Shown here: piece after piece, positions 9,646-17,817 of the stretch
Position numbering within the stretch: position 1 is the first letter of the stretch
Layout: each line of letters begins with the position of its first letter
DNA from: Neocallimastix lanati (nom. inval.)
Lineage: Eukaryota; Neocallimastigomycota; Neocallimastigomycetes; Neocallimastigales; Neocallimastigaceae
Direction of reading: 5' to 3'
DNA: 29,914 nt
NCBI GenBank assembly: GCA_016946835.1
Contig: JACVTC010000424.1
Span: 1-29,914, forward strand
Position numbers and translations under genes: made by a program
Notes under the pieces: model-generated
Told to the model about the DNA's origin: nothing
What the model saw: only the letters and a program-made list of their open reading frames with translations
The model's database searches: none

Positions 9646-9719
9646 TGCTCTGTGCAGGGGTCGAACCTGCGACCTTGGCGTTATTAGCACCACGCTCTAA
9701 CCGACTGAGCTAACAGAGC
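9646..9719 (-). tRNA. tRNA-Ile(AAT), second copy, retrotransposon target
   Basis: Same 74-nt gene body as 3827-3900. It is the last tRNA gene of the unit. Its 5' end is at 9719, and 13 bp upstream of it the LTR retrotransposon begins. The native upstream sequence is seen intact in copy 2. In copy 1 the sequence beyond -13 has been replaced by LTR sequence, which could alter its transcription. Confidence 0.97.
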
Positions 9720-9728
9720 TATTTTAGC

Positions 9729-9732
9729 TTTG
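9729..9732. repeat. Target-site duplication TTTG (left)
   Basis: TTTG here and at 17818-17821 flank the element. The uninterrupted site in copy 2 (28822-28825) has it once. The next base, T, is shared by LTR and target, so a 5-bp duplication cannot be ruled out. On the tRNA-Ile strand this is -10 to -13 from the mature 5' end. Confidence 0.92.
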
Positions 9733-10224
9733 TGATAAGAATGTACTAAATAATGCATTCTTAATTAAATCTACGATTTATTTCTAATACATTATGTGTA
9801 CATTATTATTTTTGTACTTTAATAAATTTTTAAATTCAAAGATTAAAAATTAGATCAAAAATTATATTAAACTTTATAATTTTTATATTAAATCTTATAT
9901 TAATAGTAATATTTTTATATATTTAAAACTTATATTAACAATATTAATAATAAATCTTATTTTTTTATTTTTATATTAATAATGAAAATTTGTATTAATA
10001 ATATTTTTATATATTGATAATTAAAAATTTATATATTATATTTTAACTTTTATTATAAAATTTTATATCGAAATGTTTTATTTTATATTGAAAAATATTT
10101 TATTTTATTAAAAACCTTTATATTAGAATAGTATTTTTATTTTTATTTGAATATTTTAACAGATTGTAATAAAAATTTTAGCCAATTAAATAAATTCTTA
10201 TTAGTAATATTTTAGATAGATTAG

Positions 10225-10281
<57 letters not shown>

Positions 10282-10581
10282 TATTAATATTATAAATGTA
10301 TTTTATTTATATTGTTATAATTAAATTTTATATAATTGATTATAAAAATCAATTTAAATTTAATAGTTTTTATATATAAAAAGAAAAATAATAATAAAAT
10401 GTAATTTAGTGGCAAGAACAACTTTTATGCCTTGAAAAAAAAGTATAAATAGTTGTAAATTTTGCTACTAATTTTTAAATATCATCAAATAAATTTAATA
10501 AAATAAATAAATAAAATAAATAAATAAATAAAATTTGTGTTTCCTTACTTTATTTTTATTTAATTCTCTAAAACCTTAACA
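9733..10581 (+). repeat. 5' LTR (849 bp)
   Basis: Starts TGATAAG and ends TTAACA, the canonical TG...CA ends. It is AT-rich, with a 53-nt poly(A) at 10225-10277. A TATA-like TATAAATAG at 10444-10452 and an AATAAA-rich stretch at about 10497-10532 are candidate promoter and polyadenylation signals. It differs from the 3' LTR by one A in the poly(A) as far as I can see. Confidence 0.94.
10444..10452 (+). promoter_or_regulatory. Candidate TATA box in U3 of the 5' LTR
   Basis: TATAAATAG lies in a slightly less AT-biased part of the LTR, about 130 bp before its end. It is repeated in the 3' LTR at 17680-17688. In this base composition TATA-like strings are common, so this is only suggestive. Confidence 0.4.
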
Positions 10582-10587
10582 TTTATA

Positions 10588-10604
10588 TGGTGGAGATATC
10601 GGGG
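10588..10604 (+). promoter_or_regulatory. Primer-binding site (tRNA-Ala-like primer)
   Basis: TGGTGGAGATATCGGGG begins 6 nt after the 5' LTR. Its complement reads as a canonical tRNA 3' end: CCA, discriminator A, acceptor strand TATCTCC, then a T-stem. Base 70 would be U. With discriminator A, that fits the G3-U70/A73 signature of tRNA-Ala. The first nine bases match the 3' end of the tRNA-Ala(AGC) in this window, then diverge, so another Ala isoacceptor is my guess. Confidence 0.7.
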
Positions 10605-12060
10605 AATTAAATAGAAATAATAGTAAATAACATAGATTTTTTTTTTAATTTTTTTTTATTTTATATTGATAAACAAGTAAGTCGTTAATCCTTTGATTAA
10701 CCTATGGCGCTTGTTTGATATATATATAAAAAAAATTTTTTTTAAATAAGTAAAATTAAGATTCAAAAAAAAAACAAATTTTGTAAAATTATAACAAGGA
10801 GCGGATAGAGCTCATACACAGTGTATTCTCAGATAGCAACAAATTAACTCTATTCATAGTAGGTTATTGAATAGTAGTTAATTTGGAGATTAATTGGAAA
10901 GTAGACGAAGGTATTTGGTTACCGACCCGGTAATAATAGTTCAGCCTTCAACGTTTCAACACACGAAGGTGCGGGTACTTTCCAAGCACTGGCGAATAAG
11001 GAGCTTACGTCACCGAAGGCGTAAGATTGTTTTTTTTATATATATTTTTTTTACTTTTCTTTGTGCTAGTTATAAGGCACTTTATTATATAAAGTATCAG
11101 ACTTTGGCTAACTTCGCCATTTAAATTTTTTTTATTTTTTTTTATTACTGATACTTTATTTGTTATATAATTCCTGTAATAGAATCTTAATTTACTTTGA
11201 AAATATTGTGTTTTTAGTTAATTTTTATTAGTTAATAAAAATATTATTGAATACTTTTAAAATTTTTTTTATTCCGTACATAGATTATCGGATTAAGTTT
11301 ATCCTACATAGTAATTGGGCTAGTAGGCTCTGAACTGCTATATTTTATATTGAATATAGTAATCGTGGCACACGCGTGGCATGACATCATTAGGTAAGCT
11401 GCACGTCAGACAGTGTGTACTATCAGATTGTACGACAATAAAGATTATTTTTTGTGTTTAATAATTATAATTAATTAATAATTTTATTAGCTATAACAAT
11501 ACAATATTTATCGTTTAAAAAGAAAAATTTTTGAAAGGTGAAAATAATAAATAAAACTTTGCTTCTAAATTTATTACTACAAATATACTAAATTACAAAA
11601 TTCAAGTGGTCGATAAAGATTTCGAGCTTGAAAAATATTCTATTAAGTTGTCGATAAAGATTTCGAACTTAAAATTATTCTATTAAGTTGTCGATAAAGA
11701 TTTCGAACTTAAAATTATTTCATTGAATTGTCGATAAAGATTTCGAACTTAAAATTATTCTATTAAGTTGTCGATAAAGATTTCGAACTTAAAATTATTC
11801 TTAAAAAAGTAGTCGAAAAGAACCTCGTGCTTTATAATTTCTACTAAGTTGTCGATAAGGATTTCGAGCTTATACTTACTAAAGAAAGCAAATAAAATTA
11901 TTATTTTCAAAAATTACTAAGATATATTGTTTTAAAATTTGATTCGATATTAAATTACTTGTTAAATTATATTTTTAAAGTTGGACTTTCAAATTTATTC
12001 GTATTTAATAACCTCGTTAATTTATAATAAAAAAAAAAAAAATTATTAACTAAAAACGAA
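10605..12060 (+). other. Retrotransposon leader (1.46 kb), noncoding
   Basis: Lies between the primer-binding site and gag. Two islands of more balanced composition (about 10798-11030 and 11281-11455) stand out from AT-rich sequence and contain small perfect hairpins: TACCG/CGGTA at 10920-10932, CTTACG/CGTAAG at 11004-11025, CTATATT/AATATAG at 11338-11359. A 76-codon frame at 10894-11124 covers the first island but turns into Phe/Ile-rich low-complexity sequence, so I do not call it. Packaging, dimerisation or translation-control elements are plausible. Confidence 0.6.
11603..11872 (+). repeat. 40-nt tandem repeats with hairpin motif in leader
   Basis: TCGATAAAGATTTCGA-type cores start at 11610, 11651, 11691, 11731, 11771 and 11852, with a degenerate copy near 11813, giving a 40-nt period. 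Each core has TCGA inverted around an 8-nt loop. Flanking AAGT/ACTT extends the stem with a small bulge. The array ends about 190 nt before the gag start codon. Confidence 0.85.
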
Positions 12061-12966
12061 ATGTCTACTAAAAGTACTTTAAGTTTTAAAGAATTAAAGA
12101 AAGAATTACGAGACATAGTGAAGCTTAGCAAGGACAATTTAGATATAAAGTCCTGGGCTACTGAATTAAAACTTTGGATCAAGATACAAGGTATCACAGA
12201 TCCGGAAACAATATTTAATGCTTGTTTACTTACCAGCTCTGGTGAAGTACAACGCGTTATTGAAGATTTGGGAGAAGATAGTGATGATGAAAGTGATGAT
12301 TCATCAGATGAAGAAGAAGATGATGAAGAAGAAAATGTTGATGATGATAAATTTCCTTCTCTTGAAAAAATTATTTCAAGTCTTGAAAATTTTTACGGTA
12401 TTAAAGAAGACCAAAATTTACTTCTTAAAGAACTTCGTGCAATGCGAATTAAAAGAAACGAAAAGATTAAAGACTTTAATGTAAGATATAGAACTTTGTA
12501 CACTAAACTTGATAAAAAGAGAAGAAAGCGCATTGGTGTACTAGATTATATTGATTCTATTCAAAATAATTATGAAGCCTGGAAGAAATTATCCCTTAAA
12601 GATGATATAAGTATGGAGAAAGCTTTCAAAATTGCCGAGAAAGTAGATAGACTTTCTGTAAGGAACAATAATATTAATACCTATAATGTTAATAATTCCC
12701 AGCATAATCAAAATAATCAAAACAGTACTACTTCAAGACTTTATCCTAAAAGAAGAAACGAAACTTTCCAAACAAGTCAAACAAATAATAAACTGAAACC
12801 TCAAGATATTATAGAAGAATCAACCCAGAAAATGAGAAATTTATCCGTTAAAACTTGCTTCTTCTGTAAGGAAGAAGGTCATTACTCATACTATTGCCCT
12901 CAATTAAATAAGATTATGGAAAAAAATAAAAAAGAAATATATTCCAAAAAGTCTTTAAACTTCTAA
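12061..12966 (+). CDS. gag: Gag polyprotein of the Ty3/gypsy element
   Basis: 301 residues; forms the virus-like particle and binds element RNA. Residues about 72-97 are a run of Asp/Glu/Ser. Residues about 100-200 (with ...LLKELRAMRIKRNEKIKDF...) resemble the capsid part of retrotransposon Gag. A basic, Asn/Gln-rich stretch follows at about 201-245. A single CCHC knuckle, C266-x2-C269-x4-H274-x4-C279, is the nucleocapsid. The start codon follows the leader with G at -3 and is the first long frame after the leader. The frame ends at TAA 12964-12966, right after the slippery heptamer, so most ribosomes should stop here and make free Gag. Confidence 0.93.
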   Translation: MSTKSTLSFKELKKELRDIVKLSKDNLDIKSWATELKLWIKIQGITDPETIFNACLLTSSGEVQRVIEDLGEDSDDESDDSSDEEEDDEEENVDDDKFPSLEKIISSLENFYGIKEDQNLLLKELRAMRIKRNEKIKDFNVRYRTLYTKLDKKRRKRIGVLDYIDSIQNNYEAWKKLSLKDDISMEKAFKIAEKVDRLSVRNNNINTYNVNNSQHNQNNQNSTTSRLYPKRRNETFQTSQTNNKLKPQDIIEESTQKMRNLSVKTCFFCKEEGHYSYYCPQLNKIMEKNKKEIYSKKSLNF

Positions 12967-13006
12967 ATGGGAGCAGAAGCACTCCCAATGACAAAACAAT
13001 AGCTTC
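12954..13006 (+). promoter_or_regulatory. Programmed -1 frameshift signal: TTTAAAC plus pseudoknot
   Basis: The heptamer T TTA AAC (12954-12960) is in the gag frame, two codons before the stop. After a 7-nt spacer, TGGGAG (12968-12973) pairs with CTCCCA (12982-12987). Within that loop GAAGC (12976-12980) can pair with GCTTC (13002-13006). This makes an H-type pseudoknot with 6- and 5-bp stems. Gag is in frame 1 and pol in the -1 frame, open from 12930, so the geometry is right. Heptamer and spacing are seen directly; the folding and use are inferred. Confidence 0.85.
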
Positions 13007-16000
13007 ATTAAATAATTTACAAAATAATACTTTTACTAAGAATACTCCAATTGATAATAATTCCTTTAACGAAGAATCTGAAGAATCTGATTTTAGTGAG
13101 GATGATATCATTATAAATGCTGTAAAAAGAAAAATGAATGATAATAACAGCGAAAAAGAAGAAAATAATTCCAAGAAAGTACATAAAAGTTTAAAAGATA
13201 ATCCACGTCCTTTTGCAACTCCTGCTTTAAGAAAGAAGAAAGAAAATGAGCTGCATAATAAACCAAATAAAGTTTATAAAAATCAAATACTTCCTTCAAT
13301 TTTAACTCAACCAAATATTAACAAAGAAAAACAAAAAGAAAAGGAATTAAGAAATATGACAAGAGTAAGAGAAAGTAAAGAAGAAAACAACAATTATTCA
13401 TCAAAAGGAAAGGAAAAAGTTGAATCTGAAGATATACTTGTAATCGATAATGAAATAGAAGATCTAGAAATGAATAAAGATAATCAACAAAATAAAACTA
13501 ATACTTTGGAAAAATTAATTTCAACAAAAACTAAGGAAACTAATAATGGAAATACTCAATTAGTAAAAAGGAATATCAAAATGATGAATAATAAAGAACC
13601 TTACAATATTATGGATGATTTAAATAATCTTAAATCCAGTATTACGATAGGTCAACTCTTGAATGCATGTCCTAAAATTCGTTCACAATTAACTCAAGGT
13701 TTAAAGTTAGAAAAGTCTAAAATAATTGGAACTGTAGACAATGTAATAGCACGAACTTTATTAGTAAATAACTATGACCATAGCTACATAAGTAAAAGTA
13801 ATGAAGTAGCCGAAGAAGACTTAGCAATGGTTGATGCAAGTGTTGACGGAGTACTAGGAAAACTTTTAATTGATTCTTGTAGTAACCTAAGCATCGTTAC
13901 TAAGCAGTATTTTGATAAATTACCTGGTGAATATGAAACAGTTGGAAAAAGTCGTGGAAGAATCCAACTAGCAACACAAGATGAAGAATACTCGGAAGGA
14001 ATTATTGTTCGATTACCAGTAAAAATTAATAATTATGAATTTAATGCGGACTTTAGAATTATTGAGAAAGAAGACTCATTTTATGATATGTTAATAAACT
14101 TTAAAACTCAAATCGATCATTGTTTATTTATTCATCCAACCTTAAACAGTCTATGTAAACTTTTGTCAGAAAGTGAATACGAAGAAATAGCTAAAATAAA
14201 TAATCAATATTATGATGAAGAAAGTATAATCTGCACTATTAGAAAAGTTGAAGAAACGAATAATGAAAAGGAAATTATAAAGGAATTAACTCCAATGGAA
14301 TTTATTGAGAGTGATGAATTTTTAAGTACCTTAAATAAAGATTATAAAGAACAAATTATTAAAATTCTCAAAGAAATGATTGACATAGTTGCCACTTCAA
14401 CAGAAGAACTAACTCCTTCTAAACTTTCACCACATAAGATCCGTTTGAAAGCAAATGCAAAGCCAGTAAAATTAAGAAGTTATAGGTTAACTAAATTAAA
14501 ATCAGATATCTTAAAAGAAGAACTTACAAAGCTTATTAAGAAAGGATTGATAGAACCATCCTGTTCAGAATGGTCATCTCCAGTAGTACTCATTCTAAAA
14601 CACAATGGAAAGTGGCGCTTGTGCATTGACTACCGAAAAGTCAATGATATGACAGAAAAAGATTCTTATTCAGTTCCATATATAGATGAAATTTTTGATA
14701 GTCTCGGAGGAGCTAAAATATTTACAACTCTTGATTTATTTTCTGGTTTTCACCAAATCTTAATGGATGAAGAAAGCGTTGAAGTAACCACTTTCACTAC
14801 TAAGTTTGGAAATTATCAATTTAAGGTTATGCCTTTTGGACTTACTGGAGCTCCCTCAACCTTCCAAAGAGAAATGAATAAAATTTTATTCCCTTTTATT
14901 GGTGAATTTGTTTATGTATTTATTGATGATGTTTTGATCTATTCAAAAAGTATCGAAGAACATTTAATTCATATTAAACAAGTATTAGAAGTATTTAAAG
15001 AAAACAAGTTAAAAATTAATATTGAAAAGTGCCATTTTCTTCAAACTGAAGTTGATGTATTAGGTCACAAACTTACTACTAAAGGATTAAGTCCCATGGA
15101 AAGTAAGATAACAGCTATTAAGAAGTGGGAAGCCCCTTCATCACTTCATGAATTAAGATCATTTTTAGGAGCAGTGGGATATTATCGTGATTTTATTCCT
15201 AAATATGCTCAAATTACCTCACCTTTATGTAAATTATTGAAAAAGAATACCAAATATGAATGGAATAAAGAACAACAAGAAAGCTTTGAACTCCTAAAAG
15301 AAAAATTAATCAATGCACCTATTCTAAAATTTCCGTCATTTGACAAACCTTTTATCATTAGAACTGATGCTTCGTATAATGGAATTGGTGGAGTTCTTTT
15401 ACAAAAAGAAGAAGAAACCGGTAAGGAGCATCCAATACACTTTATAAGTAGAAGTTTAAAGAAAGCTGAAAAGAATTATGGTATTACCGATTTAGAAGGA
15501 ACCGCTTTGTTTTACTGTATGACTAAATTTAAATCTTATATTGAAGGAAATCCATTACCTACAACTATTTACACAGATCATAAACCATTAGTTGGTTTAT
15601 TTAAGAATAAAGAACCTTTGAATGCAAGGCAAACAAGATGGTGTCTAACCGCTAGTATGCTCGGAATTAATATAAAATATGAATCAGGCAAAAAGAATGT
15701 GTTAGCTGATGCTCTTTCAAGAATGAAAAGTAAGGAAGAGAGAAAGATATTATTAACAAAAATTACTAATGGAAATAATGAAGAATTATTATCTAAAGTT
15801 ATAAAGGAATTTATTAATGAAAAGTTTACTGTTATTGATGGTGAAGATTATTTTATCGACAATGGAAATTATAGAAAATTAATAACGGACGAAAATGAAA
15901 GGTTTAAATTAATTTTAGAAGCTCATAATATTGGCCACGAAGGATATTACAAAACATATCAAAGACTTAAGAAAAACTTTTATTGGAATCATATGATTAA

Positions 16001-16949
16001 AGATATCAAAAGAATTGTTAGTAATTGTGAAAAATGCCAGTTAAATCGTCCTCAACCATATCCAGAACCAACCGAAATCCATCCAACTAAAGTGGAGGGT
16101 CCCTTTGTGCATTTAGGATTAGATATTATAGGACCGTTACCAAAAACAAGAAATAATAATCAATATATTATAGTAACTGTTGATTACTTTACCAAATGGG
16201 TTGAAGCCGAACCCACTGAAAACATAACTTCCTCTGATATAATTAAATTTTTAATAAACGTTTTTGCAAGACATGGTGTGCCTCAAGTTATTACTACAGA
16301 TAATGGAGTCCAATTCACTTCTGATATGACTAAAATCTTTCTTGATCTTTATGATGTTTATGTAAAATTCATAGCTACCTATCACCCTGAATCCAATGGT
16401 CTCACTGAAAACCGAAATAAAGAAATTGGAAAATTACTTCGTTTATTAGGAAGGAAAAATCAAGATTGGGATGAAGTTTTACCTTCTGCTTTATGGGCAC
16501 TTCGAACTACCAAAAACACAGCTACCGGACATTCTAGTTTTGAATTAGTATATGGAAGAGAAGACCAACAGCCTTATGATATAGCCATAAGAACAATTGA
16601 AAATGCAGGTAAATCGTATGATGAAATTTTAATGGAAAAATTTGTTCGTCATTATCAATGGACTAGAGAAGCATGCGAAAATGTGAAGAATGCTAACAAG
16701 TATTGGGCAACAAGACGAGAAGAACAAATAAGTATGAAAAAAGGAAAAGAATTAAAAGCTGGTGATCTTGTTCTTGTTAGAAACTTTAGCCGCACTAAGC
16801 TAGAACCATATTACAATGGACCATTTAAAATTTTAAAAATTCAATTCAACACGGCAACCTTAATCGATCAGAAAACTGGGAAACAACTCGATAGGAATGT
16901 TCATTTTAAAAATTTAGTAAAGTTTAACTCCGCTTACAGAGAAGCTTGA
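12960..16949 (+). CDS. pol: Pol polyprotein (PR-RT-RNase H-IN) of the Ty3/gypsy element
   Basis: Expressed most likely as a Gag-Pol fusion of about 1629 residues after -1 frameshifting; the first ATG in frame is at 13134. Numbering from that ATG (1271 residues): a Lys/Glu/Asn-rich linker covers 1-230. Aspartic protease: LIDSCS with D247, unusual Cys where Gly is normal. Reverse transcriptase: LDLFSGFHQ (D534), FGLTGAPSTFQ (568-578) and YVFIDDV (D598, D599). RNase H: D745, E788, D815 and D859 in ADALSR. Integrase: H931-x3-H935-x29-C965-x2-C968, then D997, D1056 and E1092 (DD35E). A GPF segment (1229-1231) lies near the C-terminus, with no chromodomain. No stops or frameshifts interrupt it. It copies element RNA and inserts it, here at a tRNA gene. 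Confidence 0.94.
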   Translation, partial: LLNGSRSTPNDKTIASLNNLQNNTFTKNTPIDNNSFNEESEESDFSEDDIIINAVKRKMNDNNSEKEENNSKKVHKSLKDNPRPFATPALRKKKENELHNKPNKVYKNQILPSILTQPNINKEKQKEKELRNMTRVRESKEENNNYSSKGKEKVESEDILVIDNEIEDLEMNKDNQQNKTNTLEKLISTKTKETNNGNTQLVKRNIKMMNNKEPYNIMDDLNNLKSSITIGQLLNACPKIRSQLTQGLKLEKSKIIGTVDNVIARTLLVNNYDHSYISKSNEVAEEDLAMVDASVDGVLGKLLIDSCSNLSIVTKQYFDKLPGEYETVGKSRGRIQLATQDEEYSEGIIVRLPVKINNYEFNADFRIIEKEDSFYDMLINFKTQIDHCLFIHPTLNSLCKLLSESEYEEIAKINNQYYDEESIICTIRKVEETNNEKEIIKELTPMEFIESDEFLSTLNKDYKEQIIKILKEMIDIVATSTEELTPSKLSPHKIRLKANAKPVKLRSYRLTKLKSDILKEELTKLIKKGLIEPSCSEWSSPVVLILKHNGKWRLCIDYRKVNDMTEKDSYSVPYIDEIFDSLGGAKIFTTLDLFSGFHQILMDEESVEVTTFTTKFGNYQFKVMPFGLTGAPSTFQREMNKILFPFIGEFVYVFIDDVLIYSKSIEEHLIHIKQVLEVFKENKLKINIEKCHFLQTEVDVLGHKLTTKGLSPMESKITAIKKWEAPSSLHELRSFLGAVGYYRDFIPKYAQITSPLCKLLKKNTKYEWNKEQQESFELLKEKLINAPILKFPSFDKPFIIRTDASYNGIGGVLLQKEEETGKEHPIHFISRSLKKAEKNYGITDLEGTALFYCMTKFKSYIEGNPLPTTIYTDHKPLVGLFKNKEPLNARQTRWCLTASMLGINIKYESGKKNVLADALSRMKSKEERKILLTKITNGNNEELLSKVIKEFINEKFTVIDGEDYFIDNGNYRKLITDENERFKLILEAHNIGHEGYYKTYQRLKKNFYWNHMIKDIKRIVSNCEKCQLNRPQPYPEPTEIHPTKVEGPFVHLGLDIIGPLPKTRNNNQYIIVTVDYFTKWVEAEPTENITSSDIIKFLINVFARHGVPQVITTDNGVQFTSDMTKIFLDLYDVYVKFIATYHPESNGLTENRNKEIGKLLRLLGRKNQDWDEVLPSALWALRTTKNTATGHSSFELVYGREDQQPYDIAIRTIENAGKSYDEILMEKFVRHYQWTREACENVKNANKYWATRREEQISMKKGKELKAGDLVLVRNFSRTKLEPYYNGPFKILKIQFNTATLIDQKTGKQLDRNVHFKNLVKFNSAYREA

Positions 16950-16967
16950 GTCTTCGTCGGGGCATCT
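16950..16967 (+). other. Position of the polypurine tract, atypical
   Basis: Only 18 nt separate the pol stop from the 3' LTR. Plus-strand priming should start here, but the sequence (GTCTTCGTCGGGGCATCT) has just GGGG as a purine run and a short GTCTTCG... stretch. The boundary itself is secured by the 5' LTR and the empty site. Confidence 0.45.
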
Positions 16968-17459
16968 TGATAAGAATGTACTAAATAATGCATTCTTAAT
17001 TAAATCTACGATTTATTTCTAATACATTATGTGTACATTATTATTTTTGTACTTTAATAAATTTTTAAATTCAAAGATTAAAAATTAGATCAAAAATTAT
17101 ATTAAACTTTATAATTTTTATATTAAATCTTATATTAATAGTAATATTTTTATATATTTAAAACTTATATTAACAATATTAATAATAAATCTTATTTTTT
17201 TATTTTTATATTAATAATGAAAATTTGTATTAATAATATTTTTATATATTGATAATTAAAAATTTATATATTATATTTTAACTTTTATTATAAAATTTTA
17301 TATCGAAATGTTTTATTTTATATTGAAAAATATTTTATTTTATTAAAAACCTTTATATTAGAATAGTATTTTTATTTTTATTTGAATATTTTAACAGATT
17401 GTAATAAAAATTTTAGCCAATTAAATAAATTCTTATTAGTAATATTTTAGATAGATTAG

Positions 17460-17517
<58 letters not shown>

Positions 17518-17817
17518 TATTAATATTATAAATGTATTTTATTTATATTGTTATAATTAAATTTTATATAATTGATTATAAAAATCAATTTAAATTTAAT
17601 AGTTTTTATATATAAAAAGAAAAATAATAATAAAATGTAATTTAGTGGCAAGAACAACTTTTATGCCTTGAAAAAAAAGTATAAATAGTTGTAAATTTTG
17701 CTACTAATTTTTAAATATCATCAAATAAATTTAATAAAATAAATAAATAAAATAAATAAATAAATAAAATTTGTGTTTCCTTACTTTATTTTTATTTAAT
17801 TCTCTAAAACCTTAACA
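16968..17817 (+). repeat. 3' LTR (850 bp)
   Basis: Matches the 5' LTR from TGATAAG to TTAACA. Its poly(A) at 17460-17513 is 54 nt against 53. The next bases TTTG repeat the left flank and continue into the native array sequence. Confidence 0.94.

Larger units (their letters stand above)
9733..17817 (+). mobile_element. Ty3/gypsy LTR retrotransposon, full length, 8085 bp
   Basis: Complete element: 5' LTR, primer-binding site, 1.4-kb leader, gag, pol in the -1 frame, 3' LTR. Domain order PR-RT-RH-IN identifies Ty3/gypsy (Metaviridae). The integrase ends with a GPY/F-type segment and has no chromodomain. Comparison with the empty site in copy 2 fixes both ends. LTR identity, open reading frames with no stops and an intact target duplication indicate a recent, possibly active copy. 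Lineage placement within Metaviridae is not resolved from sequence alone. Confidence 0.95.

Noticed and set aside
3827-9719. Ile-Lys pair on plus (3827-3989) and minus (9565-9719) strands as an inverted segmental duplication
   Set aside because: Only the tRNA bodies match; spacers (16 versus 8 nt) and flanks differ, so these are ordinary paralogous genes in the same order.
11021-11070. Possible intron in the leader: GTAAG, pyrimidine-rich stretch, TGCTAG
   Set aside because: Only about 50 nt long, without a clear branch point; such strings are expected by chance in AT-rich DNA. Leader RNA-seq would decide.
10894-11124. 76-codon frame in the retrotransposon leader
   Set aside because: Its first part covers a structured island, but the second half is T-run translation. 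There is no domain and no frame link to gag.
12945-12951. CAAAAAG as an alternative slippery heptamer
   Set aside because: The first three bases are not identical, and it lies farther from the stem; TTTAAAC nine nt downstream fits every requirement.
11967-13314. Minus-strand and alternative-frame ORFs overlapping gag and the start of pol
   Set aside because: Shadows of the gag and pol coding sequence.
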